30,525 nucleotides of DNA from JBMNSK01 sp050945155 (GTDB lineage Bacteria; Actinomycetota; Coriobacteriia; Coriobacteriales; Eggerthellaceae), in contig JBMNSK010000016.1 in the NCBI GenBank assembly GCA_050945155.1, positions 1 through 30,525 of the forward strand, given 5' to 3'. Of this stretch, positions 23,728 through 30,525 are shown piece by piece. The first letter of the stretch is position 1. Every line of letters starts with the position of its first letter. A program made the position numbers and the translations under genes. A model generated the notes under the pieces. The model ran no database searches and was not told the DNA's origin. It worked only from the letters and a program-made list of their open reading frames with translations.

Positions 23728-24620
23728 AGGCGAATCGAATCGTAATGGATCTAAACGCAAGTGCCCGTCCTGATTGGATGGGCCTTCCTCTTTCACGCGA
23801 AAAATTCATTCAAACGGTCAAAAGCGAAGGACAAAAGTATCATCGCGACCTCCCTTGGCGGTACGTGTCTGACCCATATGCAGTCCTTGTCTCTGAGGTA
23901 ATGCTTCAACAAACACAAGTGAAGCGCGTTTTACGCTATTGGCAACGGTTTATGGACTATTTCCCGAGCATAGACGCGCTTGCGGCAGCATCGAAGTCAG
24001 ACGTGCTCGAGGTATGGCAAGGCCTTGGATACAATCGGCGCGCGTTAGCATTAAAGCAGACCGCAGAAATTTGTTCACAAGCCGGGGGTACCTTGCCAGT
24101 AGAAGAGGAAAGCCTTCTTGCCTTACCTGGCATTGGCCCAGCGACCGCTGCAGGGATTCTTGCCTTTGCATTCGACAAACCAGCAATCTATCTGGAAACT
24201 AATGTCAGGACTGTTTTTCTTTACCATCTTTTTCCATCAGACGATAAGGTTTCGGATAAGGTTTTGAGCGTCTACGTTATGGATACTTGTCCGGCACAGG
24301 GAGTACGTGATTGGTATTATGGCCTGCTCGATTACGGGGCTTATATAAAAACTGTTGTCCCTAATCCGTCGCGTCGAAGCGCTCAGTATGCGCGCCAGAG
24401 CCCGTTTGAGGGGTCATTTCGGCAGAAACGAGCTGAAGCGCTCCGTATTGTACTGGCGCATCCTGATGGCATTTCTTCTACAGAGCTCAAAAGGCGTCTT
24501 GATGCAGAAGAGAGAACTGCAGGACGTCCAGAGCTTTCTCAAGCATTGTTTGAACGGGTCACTGAGAGCCTTGTTTCTGAGAATTTCTTTTCCAGGAATG
24601 GACAAACGTTTATCCCGTAA
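23724..24620 (+). CDS. MutY-like A/G-specific adenine glycosylase lacking the Fe-S cluster
   Basis: 298 residues. The HhH-GPD fold is clear: LPWRYVSDPYAVLVSEVMLQ with the catalytic Glu in SEVMLQQTQV, VWQGLGYNRRAL, then the hairpin LLALPGIGPATAAGIL. The aspartate of MutY (LDGNV) is replaced by Glu in YLETNVRTVF, and the C-x6-C-x2-C-x5-C cluster after the GPD motif is absent; SRRSAQYARQSPF stands there. The C-terminus is short and winged-helix-like, with no full MutT-like domain. It probably excises adenine opposite 8-oxoG or a related mispair, but the changed active site makes specificity uncertain. The start is GTG at 23724 overlapping the Rrf2 stop (GTGA), with GAAGG six bases before. Confidence 0.85.
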   Translation: MKANRIVMDLNASARPDWMGLPLSREKFIQTVKSEGQKYHRDLPWRYVSDPYAVLVSEVMLQQTQVKRVLRYWQRFMDYFPSIDALAAASKSDVLEVWQGLGYNRRALALKQTAEICSQAGGTLPVEEESLLALPGIGPATAAGILAFAFDKPAIYLETNVRTVFLYHLFPSDDKVSDKVLSVYVMDTCPAQGVRDWYYGLLDYGAYIKTVVPNPSRRSAQYARQSPFEGSFRQKRAEALRIVLAHPDGISSTELKRRLDAEERTAGRPELSQALFERVTESLVSENFFSRNGQTFIP

Positions 24621-24626
24621 TATGAT
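24599..24626 (+). promoter_or_regulatory. promoter of mntP inside the end of the MutY-like gene
   Basis: TGGACA, a 16-bp spacer and TATGAT: a good sigma-70-type match 60 bp before the mntP start. It would put the transcription start near 24633, just before the palindrome at 24642-24658. Confidence 0.5.
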
Positions 24627-24641
24627 GTTCTCCGATACTTT

Positions 24642-24658
24642 TTGGTCTGAGAGACCAA
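24642..24658. promoter_or_regulatory. 17-bp perfect inverted repeat in the mntP leader
   Basis: TTGGTCT-GAG-AGACCAA, two 7-bp arms around 3 bp, about 10-25 bp after the predicted start site. There is no T-run, so it is not a terminator; it is either a metal-regulator operator or an RNA hairpin. Confidence 0.5.
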
Positions 24659-24685
24659 GTGGTCTTGTTTCCGGGGAGCTTATTG

Positions 24686-25264
24686 ATGGGAATTCTTGAA
24701 CTCCTACTTATCGCGGTGGGTGTGTCGATGGATGCCTTTGCTGTTTCAATCGGCAAGGGTCTTACTATGTCAAAAGTCGACAAGAAACAAGCGTTTACTA
24801 TCGCCTTGTTCTTCGGCGGCTTTCAGGCACTCATGCCCTTTCTTGGATGGCTTTTAGGCTCCCAATTTGCGGCGCTTATCACGAGCATAGACCACTGGAT
24901 TGCTTTTCTGCTCCTGGTGTTCATTGGCGCAAAGATGGTCGTTGATGCGGTTCGAGCGAAAGAAGAAAACGCTTCTACCGAGATGGACAAACCGCTTGAT
25001 TACCGTGAGCTTTTCATGTTGGCTATCGCGACGAGTATCGATGCTCTAGCCGTCGGCATTACCTTTGCCTTCTTGGGCGTCGATATTGTCTTTTCCATTA
25101 CGGTAATTGGACTTACAACCTTCGCTTTTTCACTGGTCGGTGTATTTTGTGGTCACGCCTTTGGCTCGCGCTACGAGAAGTCGGCGGGGATTATCGGCGG
25201 TGTCGTTCTCATTGTTATCGGCTTTAAGATCTTGTTTGAGCACCTGGGTATTCTGCCGTTTTAA
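24686..25264 (+). CDS. mntP: manganese efflux pump MntP
   Basis: 192 residues from ATG 24686 (GGGGAG eight bases upstream); an in-frame start at 24659 would place the leader palindrome next to the coding region and lacks a site. Six membrane helices form two similar halves, each with the family's aspartate motif: VGVSMDAFAVSIGKGL near the N-terminus and ATSIDALAVGITFAFL in the second half. It exports Mn(II) across the membrane. It follows the Rrf2 and MutY-like genes, which suggests a link to oxidative or metal stress, but a separate promoter is likely. No yybP-ykoY Mn riboswitch fits in the 65-bp leader. Confidence 0.95.
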   Translation: MGILELLLIAVGVSMDAFAVSIGKGLTMSKVDKKQAFTIALFFGGFQALMPFLGWLLGSQFAALITSIDHWIAFLLLVFIGAKMVVDAVRAKEENASTEMDKPLDYRELFMLAIATSIDALAVGITFAFLGVDIVFSITVIGLTTFAFSLVGVFCGHAFGSRYEKSAGIIGGVVLIVIGFKILFEHLGILPF

Positions 25265-25281
25265 CGCACACAAAGAGGCTT

Positions 25282-25297
25282 AGAGCTTGGGAGCTCT
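25282..25297. terminator. weak hairpin between convergent mntP and pheA
   Basis: AGAGCT-TGGG-AGCTCT is a perfect 6-bp stem between the two convergent stops. There is no clear T-run on either side, so termination is a guess from position. Confidence 0.25.
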
Positions 25298-25333
25298 TGT
25301 ATATCGAATGTCTCTGGAATACATATATCCGAC

Positions 25334-26185
25334 TTAGTCTACAGGGTAACAGCCCAAAACTTTCACCTCGCGTAATTTGAGGCGAAGGCAGTTGAGCGCC
25401 GTTTGCACGCGTGGCTCATCGACGGAGCCTTCGATATCAACAAAGAACATATAGTCGCCGAGTTGCTGCTTGGTGGGGCGTGACTGAATAAGCGTCAAAT
25501 TGATACCTGCATAAGCAAATTCAGAGAGAATCATGAGCAGGGCGCCTGCACGGTCTTCCCGCAGAAATAATGCCAAGGAGGTCTTATAGTGTTCTCCTTG
25601 GTAGGGCGGCGTTGAGTTTGCCCGTCCAATAAGCGCAAATGAGGTTTGGTTGCTATAACGATCTTCAATTTCGCGAGCATAAATTTTTCCGCCGTAAATA
25701 TTGGCCGCAAACTCATTGGCAATGCTTGCTATATGCGGGTCCTTAATGGCAAGGGCAACACTTTCCGCAGTCGAGGAAGTCGTAATAGTTTTTCTGCCAG
25801 GAAAATGCTCTGCAAGATAGCGCCTGCACTGGCCAAGCCCTTGAGGGTGCGAAGCGATGGTTGTAATATCGCCAATTTCTGCATCCGGGTTAATAATCAG
25901 GCAGTGATGAATATCAATAACCACTTTTCCAAAGATGGTAGTTGATGTACTAAACGCAAAGTTGTCGAGTGTTGCGGTAACGACGCCTTCAAGCGAGTTT
26001 TCTGTTGCAACAACCCCGTAGGTACAACGGCCACGGTCTACAAAGTCGAAAACCTCTCCGAATGACGAGCAGGGTATAAGGGCAGATTCTTCGAGTCCAA
26101 GGCGTTTCTGAAATACCAGAGCAGCCTCATTTGAATACGTTCCTTCAGGACCAAGGTAGGCAAGTGTCGCGTTAGCTGTTGTCAT
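25334..26185 (-). CDS. pheA: prephenate dehydratase
   Basis: 283 residues from ATG 26185 (GAGGAT five bases upstream); a TTG six codons earlier has no site. The PDT domain (about 1-185) has LAYLGPEGTYSNEAA, ATENSLEGVVTATLDNF and the SHPQGLGQCRRYL motif. The ACT domain (about 200-275) has the Phe-binding DRAGALLMILSEFAYAGINL and LIQSRPTKQQLGDYMFFVDI, so feedback inhibition by phenylalanine is expected. It converts prephenate to phenylpyruvate. The conserved TRF segment reads NQTSF, keeping the Thr but replacing the Arg with Ser. It is a monofunctional enzyme with no chorismate mutase domain, a single gene divergent from the hydrogenase operon. Confidence 0.95.
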   Translation of the reverse strand: MTTANATLAYLGPEGTYSNEAALVFQKRLGLEESALIPCSSFGEVFDFVDRGRCTYGVVATENSLEGVVTATLDNFAFSTSTTIFGKVVIDIHHCLIINPDAEIGDITTIASHPQGLGQCRRYLAEHFPGRKTITTSSTAESVALAIKDPHIASIANEFAANIYGGKIYAREIEDRYSNQTSFALIGRANSTPPYQGEHYKTSLALFLREDRAGALLMILSEFAYAGINLTLIQSRPTKQQLGDYMFFVDIEGSVDEPRVQTALNCLRLKLREVKVLGCYPVD

Positions 26186-26221
26186 GTAATCCTCATTCGT
26201 CAACTGATTCTCTACAACACA

Positions 26222-26249
26222 ATTTTAGAATATTAGTACGGTGCAGAAA
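26222..26249 (-). promoter_or_regulatory. candidate pheA promoter
   Basis: On the minus strand TTTCTG, 16 bp, then TAAAAT, about 37 bp before the pheA start. A moderate match in an AT-rich divergent region. Confidence 0.35.
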
Positions 26250-26313
26250 AAGAAAACAAAAACCGGAAACAAAAAATGTTACTAACTTGGTCACATTACT
26301 CACAATATTCGTC

Positions 26314-26319
26314 TATAAT
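26314..26319 (+). promoter_or_regulatory. -10 element of the hydrogenase operon promoter
   Basis: A perfect TATAAT. The -35 position holds only TCACAT (17-bp spacing), so activator dependence is possible. Transcription would start near 26326, giving a leader of about 175 nt. Confidence 0.5.
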
Positions 26320-26330
26320 GAGGCCACAGT

Positions 26331-26496
26331 GATTCGTTTATAAGTCGAATCTGTACGTGGAGATAGAAAAGAGAACGTACTTTACCATCTTGTGTAAGCT
26401 GCCTCCTTATGATGCATTTCATACAAGATAGTCGGTCGTTCAAAGACCTAGGGTTGGTTGTCCACCCTAAGCCGCCAAAACACCCGAGGAGGTGTT
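26331..26496 (+). promoter_or_regulatory. structured 5' leader of the hydrogenase operon (six successive stem-loops)
   Basis: Six complementary pairs follow one another with no gene between: GATTCG/CGAATC (26331-26351), GTACGT/ACGTAC (26353-26380), TCTTGTGT/ATACAAGA (26388-26428, one G-U), GGTC/GACC (26434-26448), TAGGGT/ACCCTA (26449-26469) and AACACC/GGTGTT (26479-26496). The last loop holds part of the GAGGAGG ribosome site. I do not recognise a known riboswitch class. Confidence 0.5.
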
Positions 26497-26500
26497 GTGT

Positions 26501-27787
26501 ATGAAGGCTGAATCCACAAGCATCGATTTTGAGGGCATGCTTGAAGCGCGCGGAGTAACTCGTCGTAGTTTTATGAAGCTCTGTGGTGCTTTGGCTGTAG
26601 CAGCTGGCCTCTCTGAGTTGGCTGCACCTCGAATCGCACAAGCTCTTGAGAATTCGGTCATTGGTGCAACTGAGGGAAATCTATACCCAGTTATTTGGCT
26701 TGAAGGTGCTTCGTGCACCGGCTGTACTGAGTCCTTCGCTCAAATCGAGTCACCCGACCCTGCAAGTGTTGTCCTTGAGATGATCTCGCTTAACTACAGC
26801 GACACACTTTCTGCGGGCGCTGGTTATTCTCTCGAAAAGGCAAAGGAACAAACCATTCAAGCTGGTAATTACATCGTTGTGCATGAAGGCGCTATTCTGA
26901 CGGCTTTCGATGGCTATGCACTACGTATTGCCGAAAAACCGGGTGCTGACCACCTGGTTGAAGCTGCCTCAAACGCTAAGGCCGTTGTTGCCTTAGGGTC
27001 CTGTGCAGTAAACGGTGGTTGGATGGCTGCAAACCCTGATCCCGTAGGGGCTACCGGCGTTCAGCAATACCTCAAGAAGGCAGGCGTCAACGTTCCGGTT
27101 ATTAATGTTCCAGGGTGCCCTGCAAATCCTGAGTGGCTCATGTCGGTTTTGGTTGATGTGGTTCTTTTAGAAGGAAAGCAACTCCAACTTACTTCAGACA
27201 ACAAACCGGCAGGAATTTTTGGCCAAACTATCCACGACAACTGCGAGAGACGCGGTCATTTTGAGAACGGCGAATTCGTGAGGTCTTTCGGGTCTGAAGA
27301 AGAAGCCAAGGGTTACTGCCTCTATGCTATGGGTTGTCGCGGTCCACAAACGCGAGCGAACTGCGGTGTCACCATGTGGAACAACCGCCGCAGCTGGTGT
27401 GTTCAAGCAGGCGGTCCTTGCATTGGTTGTTGTGAGGCTAATCCAAACGACCGAGGCGACAACTGGGTTGAAGTCAATACGCCGTTCCGTTCTCGCCAAC
27501 GAGATCTGCGCATTGGAAACTGGCTCGTTCAGCCTTCTGCAATTGCGTGGGGTCTCACAGGCATTGTTGCTGCAGCTCTGGTAGTACACGGATTCGGTAT
27601 GAAGAAATCAGGCCGTATCGGTGATGGTGTGAAATTCGAAAAAGTACGCACCTGGGACGCAGCTCATCCAGATAAATCTATCGGTGATTACGGCAGTGCG
27701 TATGTACCCGAAGATGAAGATGAGGATGAAGAAGAAATAAAAACCATCGAGAGCGAAAACGATGACGCTCAGGATGAGGGGAGGTAA
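26501..27787 (+). CDS. hyaA: [NiFe] hydrogenase small subunit, group 1 uptake type
   Basis: 428 residues from ATG 26501, with GAGGAGG upstream. A Tat signal (VTRRSFMKLCGALAVAAGL, Arg21-Arg22) sends the folded complex across the membrane. The proximal-cluster start is EGASCTGCTESF, with later ligands in LGSCAVNGGW, NVPGCPANPEW, and the Cys-rich medial/distal region about 270-310 (GCRGPQTRANCG, GGPCIGCCEANP). A C-terminal membrane helix at about 345-367 anchors it, followed by a very acidic tail (DEDEDEEE). It passes electrons from the large subunit to cytochrome b. It is the first gene of the hya operon. Confidence 0.96.
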   Translation: MKAESTSIDFEGMLEARGVTRRSFMKLCGALAVAAGLSELAAPRIAQALENSVIGATEGNLYPVIWLEGASCTGCTESFAQIESPDPASVVLEMISLNYSDTLSAGAGYSLEKAKEQTIQAGNYIVVHEGAILTAFDGYALRIAEKPGADHLVEAASNAKAVVALGSCAVNGGWMAANPDPVGATGVQQYLKKAGVNVPVINVPGCPANPEWLMSVLVDVVLLEGKQLQLTSDNKPAGIFGQTIHDNCERRGHFENGEFVRSFGSEEEAKGYCLYAMGCRGPQTRANCGVTMWNNRRSWCVQAGGPCIGCCEANPNDRGDNWVEVNTPFRSRQRDLRIGNWLVQPSAIAWGLTGIVAAALVVHGFGMKKSGRIGDGVKFEKVRTWDAAHPDKSIGDYGSAYVPEDEDEDEEEIKTIESENDDAQDEGR

Positions 27788-27793
27788 GAGATT

Positions 27794-29440
27794 ATGACGC
27801 GTTCCGTTATCGACCCTATCTCTCGTATTGAGGGTCATCTGCGAGTAGAAATGGAAGTGCAGAACGGAAAAGTTACCGACGCTTGGGCGTCTGGTGGCTG
27901 CTTCCGTGGTATGGAGCTCGTGGTTGAAAACAGAACACCTGAAGACGCTGTTCATATAGTTGAACGTATCTGTGGCGTTTGCCCAGTTTCCCATGCACAT
28001 TCCTCGGCAATTGCTGCCGAAAAGGCATATGGTATTGCCATTCCTAATAACGCACGTATTATTCGTAACCTCATGGAGGGTGCTCAGTTTCTCCATAGCC
28101 ATATTCTTTGGTTCTATAACCTTGCTGCACTTGACTACGTAAATCCGATGAATGCTCTCAAGGCCAAGGTAAGCGATGCCTATGATTTGGCGCAAGAAGC
28201 CGGCACTTCTTTAAACTCCGATTTAAAGGAATTAAAGGAGAGACTCGCGAAATTTGCTGATAATGGTCAGCTCTCTATTTTCTCGGGAAACTGGTTTGAT
28301 GCTGAAGACGGAAAGGCATACAAGCTTCCTGCTGAACTCGATTTGATATGCACATCTCACTATATTGAAGCGTTGCGTATGCAGGCAAAATCTTCCGAGA
28401 TTGCTGCTCTTTTAGGCGGCAAGATGCCTCATGTAATGACTTTGCAACCGGGCGGTACCTCCTTTGTGCCCACTTCGCAAAAGCTTGATGACTTGAAAGC
28501 GTTGTGCGAGGAAGTTTACGAGTGGGTAAGCACCACCATGGTGCCCGATACGCTTGCAATAGCCAAGTACTACGGCGATGCGTTCAAGTGGGGCAAAGGT
28601 AGTGGAAACTACGTTGCTTGGGGTGTGTTTGAAAAACCAAGCATGGAACTTGCCGACCGTTATCTGCCCATGGGTTGCCTTGATTCCAAACTCAACCTGA
28701 CTGACGTAGAAGAAAGCAAAATTACCGAATACGTTGGCCACTCTTGGTACAAGGGATCTGAGACCTATACCTCACCTTCCTTTGTTACTGAGCCAGAATA
28801 TACGGGATATGATGTAAACGACCGTTATTCCTGGACGAAGGCTCCTGCCTACGACGGAAAACCAGCTGAGGCAGATAGCCTTGCACGTATCCTGGTGGCG
28901 TATAAGCGCGGCGTTCCATTTATCGTTGAGCAAGTAGATGCGGTCCTTAAAGCCTTAGGGCACCCGGGCGACTTGAACGTAGTTCAGTCAACACTTGGCC
29001 GTACCGGCATTCGTCAAGTAGAAACACTCTATATCGCAAAGCTCATGTGCGATTGGACGGCGGAGCTTATTGAGGCAGTAAAGAGCGGAGATAGTGAATA
29101 CTTCCGTGCGTCCCAGACAGATTCCGGTGCAGGAACAGGATTCTGGGAAGCTCCTCGAGGCGCTCTCTATCATTCTGAAAAGATAGAAGGCGGCAGAATT
29201 AAGGGATACCAGATTATCATTCCAACAACTTGGAACTTGGCCCCTATGGACGAACATGGCAATCATGGGCCTATTGAACAGGCTCTGATCGGCGTTCCGG
29301 TTGACGATGTTGAAAAGCCGATTAATGCTTTAAGAACAGTCCATAGTTTTGACCCTTGCGTTTCTTGTTCGGTTCACGTAAGCGAGCCAGCAACGGGGAA
29401 GCACTTTGAGGTTGTAACGAACCCGTGGGGGGTGAAGTAA
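27794..29440 (+). CDS. hyaB: [NiFe] hydrogenase large subunit
   Basis: 548 residues. The N-terminal nickel motif is RICGVCPVSHAH (Arg58, Cys60, Cys63) and the C-terminal one is DPCVSCSVH (Cys522, Cys525, His528); together they give four Cys ligands for the Ni-Fe site that oxidises H2. Maturation normally cuts after the His, which would remove a 20-residue tail (VSEPATGKHFEVVTNPWGVK); the protease is encoded at 30242. GAGGGGAGG lies about ten bases before the ATG, six bases after the small subunit stop. All catalytic ligands are present. It is exported bound to the Tat-signal small subunit. Confidence 0.98.
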   Translation: MTRSVIDPISRIEGHLRVEMEVQNGKVTDAWASGGCFRGMELVVENRTPEDAVHIVERICGVCPVSHAHSSAIAAEKAYGIAIPNNARIIRNLMEGAQFLHSHILWFYNLAALDYVNPMNALKAKVSDAYDLAQEAGTSLNSDLKELKERLAKFADNGQLSIFSGNWFDAEDGKAYKLPAELDLICTSHYIEALRMQAKSSEIAALLGGKMPHVMTLQPGGTSFVPTSQKLDDLKALCEEVYEWVSTTMVPDTLAIAKYYGDAFKWGKGSGNYVAWGVFEKPSMELADRYLPMGCLDSKLNLTDVEESKITEYVGHSWYKGSETYTSPSFVTEPEYTGYDVNDRYSWTKAPAYDGKPAEADSLARILVAYKRGVPFIVEQVDAVLKALGHPGDLNVVQSTLGRTGIRQVETLYIAKLMCDWTAELIEAVKSGDSEYFRASQTDSGAGTGFWEAPRGALYHSEKIEGGRIKGYQIIIPTTWNLAPMDEHGNHGPIEQALIGVPVDDVEKPINALRTVHSFDPCVSCSVHVSEPATGKHFEVVTNPWGVK

Positions 29441-29441
29441 G

Positions 29442-30140
29442 ATGGCACACCTTGCGCATTATAAGGAAGCACATCCACTACCGTTCGCTGTGACCCATTG
29501 GGTGAATTTGGTCGGCATTATCCTGCTTATCATCACCGGTTTCATGATTCACACTGGCCTACCTGGTCATTTCATGGGTGTCGCTCGTGGTATCCATGTC
29601 TTTTGCGGCATTGTAATCGGAATTAACCTTATTGTTCGCATTGTTCTTGCATTCAAAGTCAAGTCAGCACCAACGGGAGGCACGCGAGAGTTGGTGCCCG
29701 ACTATAAGATGTGGCTGCCCCAAGCAGACAATAAGCACCAGGGTGGGGCTTGGATTAAGTATTACTTCTTTGCAAAAAAGGACCATCCGCTCAGTGCGAA
29801 GTATGGTGTTCCGCAAAAGATTACTTACCTGCTTATCCCCATTTTTATCATCATTATGGTTCTTACGGGGCTTGCTCTTTGGGGTCCCTTGCAGGGGAGT
29901 GCCTATGCCACGGCAATTACTTCAGCTGTTGGCGGCGCGATGTCTTTGCGCATCATCCACTACTTCGGCATGTTCCTCTTCATTATCTTCCTTATGATTC
30001 ATTTGTACCTGGTCTTTATTGAGGGAACGGATAGTGCGAAGCTCATGCTTTTCCAGAAAGAGAGCGGCGGACTTGTCTATGATCCAGAGAAACACGTTAT
30101 CATTGGCGAAGATAGAATGGGCGGCGACGAGAAAGCTTAA
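29442..30140 (+). CDS. hyaC: hydrogenase cytochrome b subunit
   Basis: 232 residues, with four main membrane helices around 18-38, 46-70, 127-150 and 165-190. Candidate haem-ligand histidines lie in VTHWVNL, ARGIHVFCG, RIIHYFGMF and MIHLYLVF, as in HyaC/CybH. It links the periplasm-facing hydrogenase to the quinone (probably menaquinone) pool. The ATG follows the large subunit stop by one base. An insert of about 45 residues between helices 2 and 3, rich in charged residues, is compatible with a cytoplasmic loop. Confidence 0.95.
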   Translation: MAHLAHYKEAHPLPFAVTHWVNLVGIILLIITGFMIHTGLPGHFMGVARGIHVFCGIVIGINLIVRIVLAFKVKSAPTGGTRELVPDYKMWLPQADNKHQGGAWIKYYFFAKKDHPLSAKYGVPQKITYLLIPIFIIIMVLTGLALWGPLQGSAYATAITSAVGGAMSLRIIHYFGMFLFIIFLMIHLYLVFIEGTDSAKLMLFQKESGGLVYDPEKHVIIGEDRMGGDEKA

Positions 30141-30184
30141 AGCGCAGAACCGCCTGTTTGCAAAACGAAGTTAGTTGGCGCATC

Positions 30185-30226
30185 GTATACACCACGTTCA
30201 GTGGTGTATACCTGCCTTTAGGGCAG
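30185..30226 (+). promoter_or_regulatory. two adjacent intercistronic hairpins between hyaC and hyaD
   Basis: GTATACACCAC/GTGGTGTATAC is a perfect 11-bp stem with a 5-nt loop (30185-30211). It is followed immediately by CTGCC/GGCAG (30212-30226). There is no T-run, so this is more likely an mRNA-processing or stability element than a terminator. Confidence 0.6.
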
Positions 30227-30241
30227 CTTAGCGATAAGGAT

Positions 30242-30525
30242 ATGAAGGTGAGACCTGAAACGACCCCCTCCCAAACAAAACGCATTGTCGTGTTTTGCGT
30301 CGGTAATGCCCTCTTGCTTGACGAGGGAATCGGGCCGGCAGTGTATAAAGAGCTTCACGACCACTATTGCGTTCCATCGAATCTCGAGGTTCTTGATATG
30401 GGCTGCATGTCTATGGACCTTTTGGGCTATGTTCGAGACTACGACCTCATCATCACCATTGATGCCGTTGACGGCACCGGAGAGGCTCCAGGAACGGTAT
30501 TTCGCTATACCCCTGATGACTTGGC
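30242..30525 (+). CDS. hyaD: hydrogenase maturation endopeptidase (partial, C-terminus off the window)
   Basis: About 94 residues are visible of a family usually near 160. The M52 HycI/HupD start is IVVFCVGNALLLDEGIGPAV, with the Ni-probing acidic residue in the LDEGIG motif, then LDMGCMSMDLL and the second ligand region IITIDAVDG. It trims the C-terminal peptide of the large subunit after Ni insertion. The ATG at 30242 is only two bases after AAGG; GTG at 30248, seven bases after AAGGA, is the better-spaced start. It follows hyaC by about 100 bp, with two hairpins between. Confidence 0.92.
   Translation, partial: MKVRPETTPSQTKRIVVFCVGNALLLDEGIGPAVYKELHDHYCVPSNLEVLDMGCMSMDLLGYVRDYDLIITIDAVDGTGEAPGTVFRYTPDDL

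Noticed and set aside
24621..24685. yybP-ykoY manganese riboswitch before mntP
   Set aside because: The leader is about 50 nt from the predicted start site, too short for that fold, and the conserved loop sequences are not seen.
27608..28195. A 195-residue minus-strand open frame across the hydrogenase subunit junction
   Set aside because: It is antisense to both hyaA and hyaB, whose metal-binding motifs are intact, so it is a shadow frame.
1..30525. A canonical defence system, prophage or transposase
   Set aside because: No nuclease, restriction, toxin-antitoxin, phage structural, integrase or transposase gene was recognised in any frame.

Overview
The window looks like chromosome of a Coriobacteriia-type actinobacterium (Eggerthella/Slackia/Cryptobacterium-like; genus not resolved). 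This rests on roughly 50% GC, a mreB-mreC-mreD-PBP2-rodA elongasome operon running into a DUF697 gene and the TIGR03960/TIGR03936 radical-SAM pair, a Tat-exported group 1 [NiFe] hydrogenase with cytochrome b, and LRR surface proteins of the coriobacterial kind. The lineage is inference; no 16S or other marker is present.

Left part (1-6620) is accessory and decaying. It holds a partial EFR1-type flavodoxin/ferredoxin gene, a GNAT gene broken by one missing base in an A run, an alpha/beta-hydrolase interrupted by an in-frame TGA, an intact TIGR04076 gene, and a secreted LRR gene with two in-frame stops. Then comes a three-gene minus-strand cassette (SDR, TetR, EFR1 flavodoxin/ferredoxin) with a TAGAC-N4-GTCTA operator candidate. 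The cassette lies between two 67-bp direct copies of the 3' end of the neighbouring 23S rRNA uracil methyltransferase gene, the classic mark of site-specific integration into a gene's 3' end. Three more degenerate 23-bp copies of the core, all with the same internal spacing, lie in tandem at 6377-6454. No integrase is visible, so this looks like a scarred integration hotspot. It is the most unusual structure here.

Middle part (6582-20489) is housekeeping: the rRNA methyltransferase (minus), tRNA-Arg(CCG), a cyclophilin, a membrane-anchored TPR protein, ndk, then the tightly packed plus-strand operon mreB, mreC, mreD, mrdA, rodA, DUF697 gene, TIGR03960 and TIGR03936 genes, closed by a perfect 24-bp palindromic terminator. 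The mre/rod genes make the lateral-wall elongation machine.

Right part (20533-30525): tRNA-Asp(GTC) on minus, an HAD phosphatase, an overlapping trio (a degenerate AAA+ protein without a P-loop, an Rrf2 regulator with IscR-like Cys/His ligands, a cluster-less MutY-like glycosylase), mntP with its own promoter and a palindrome, pheA on minus, and a hya hydrogenase operon (small subunit, large subunit, cytochrome b, and the maturation protease cut by the window edge). The hya operon is preceded by an unusual ~170-nt leader with six successive stem-loops, the last enclosing part of the ribosome binding site.
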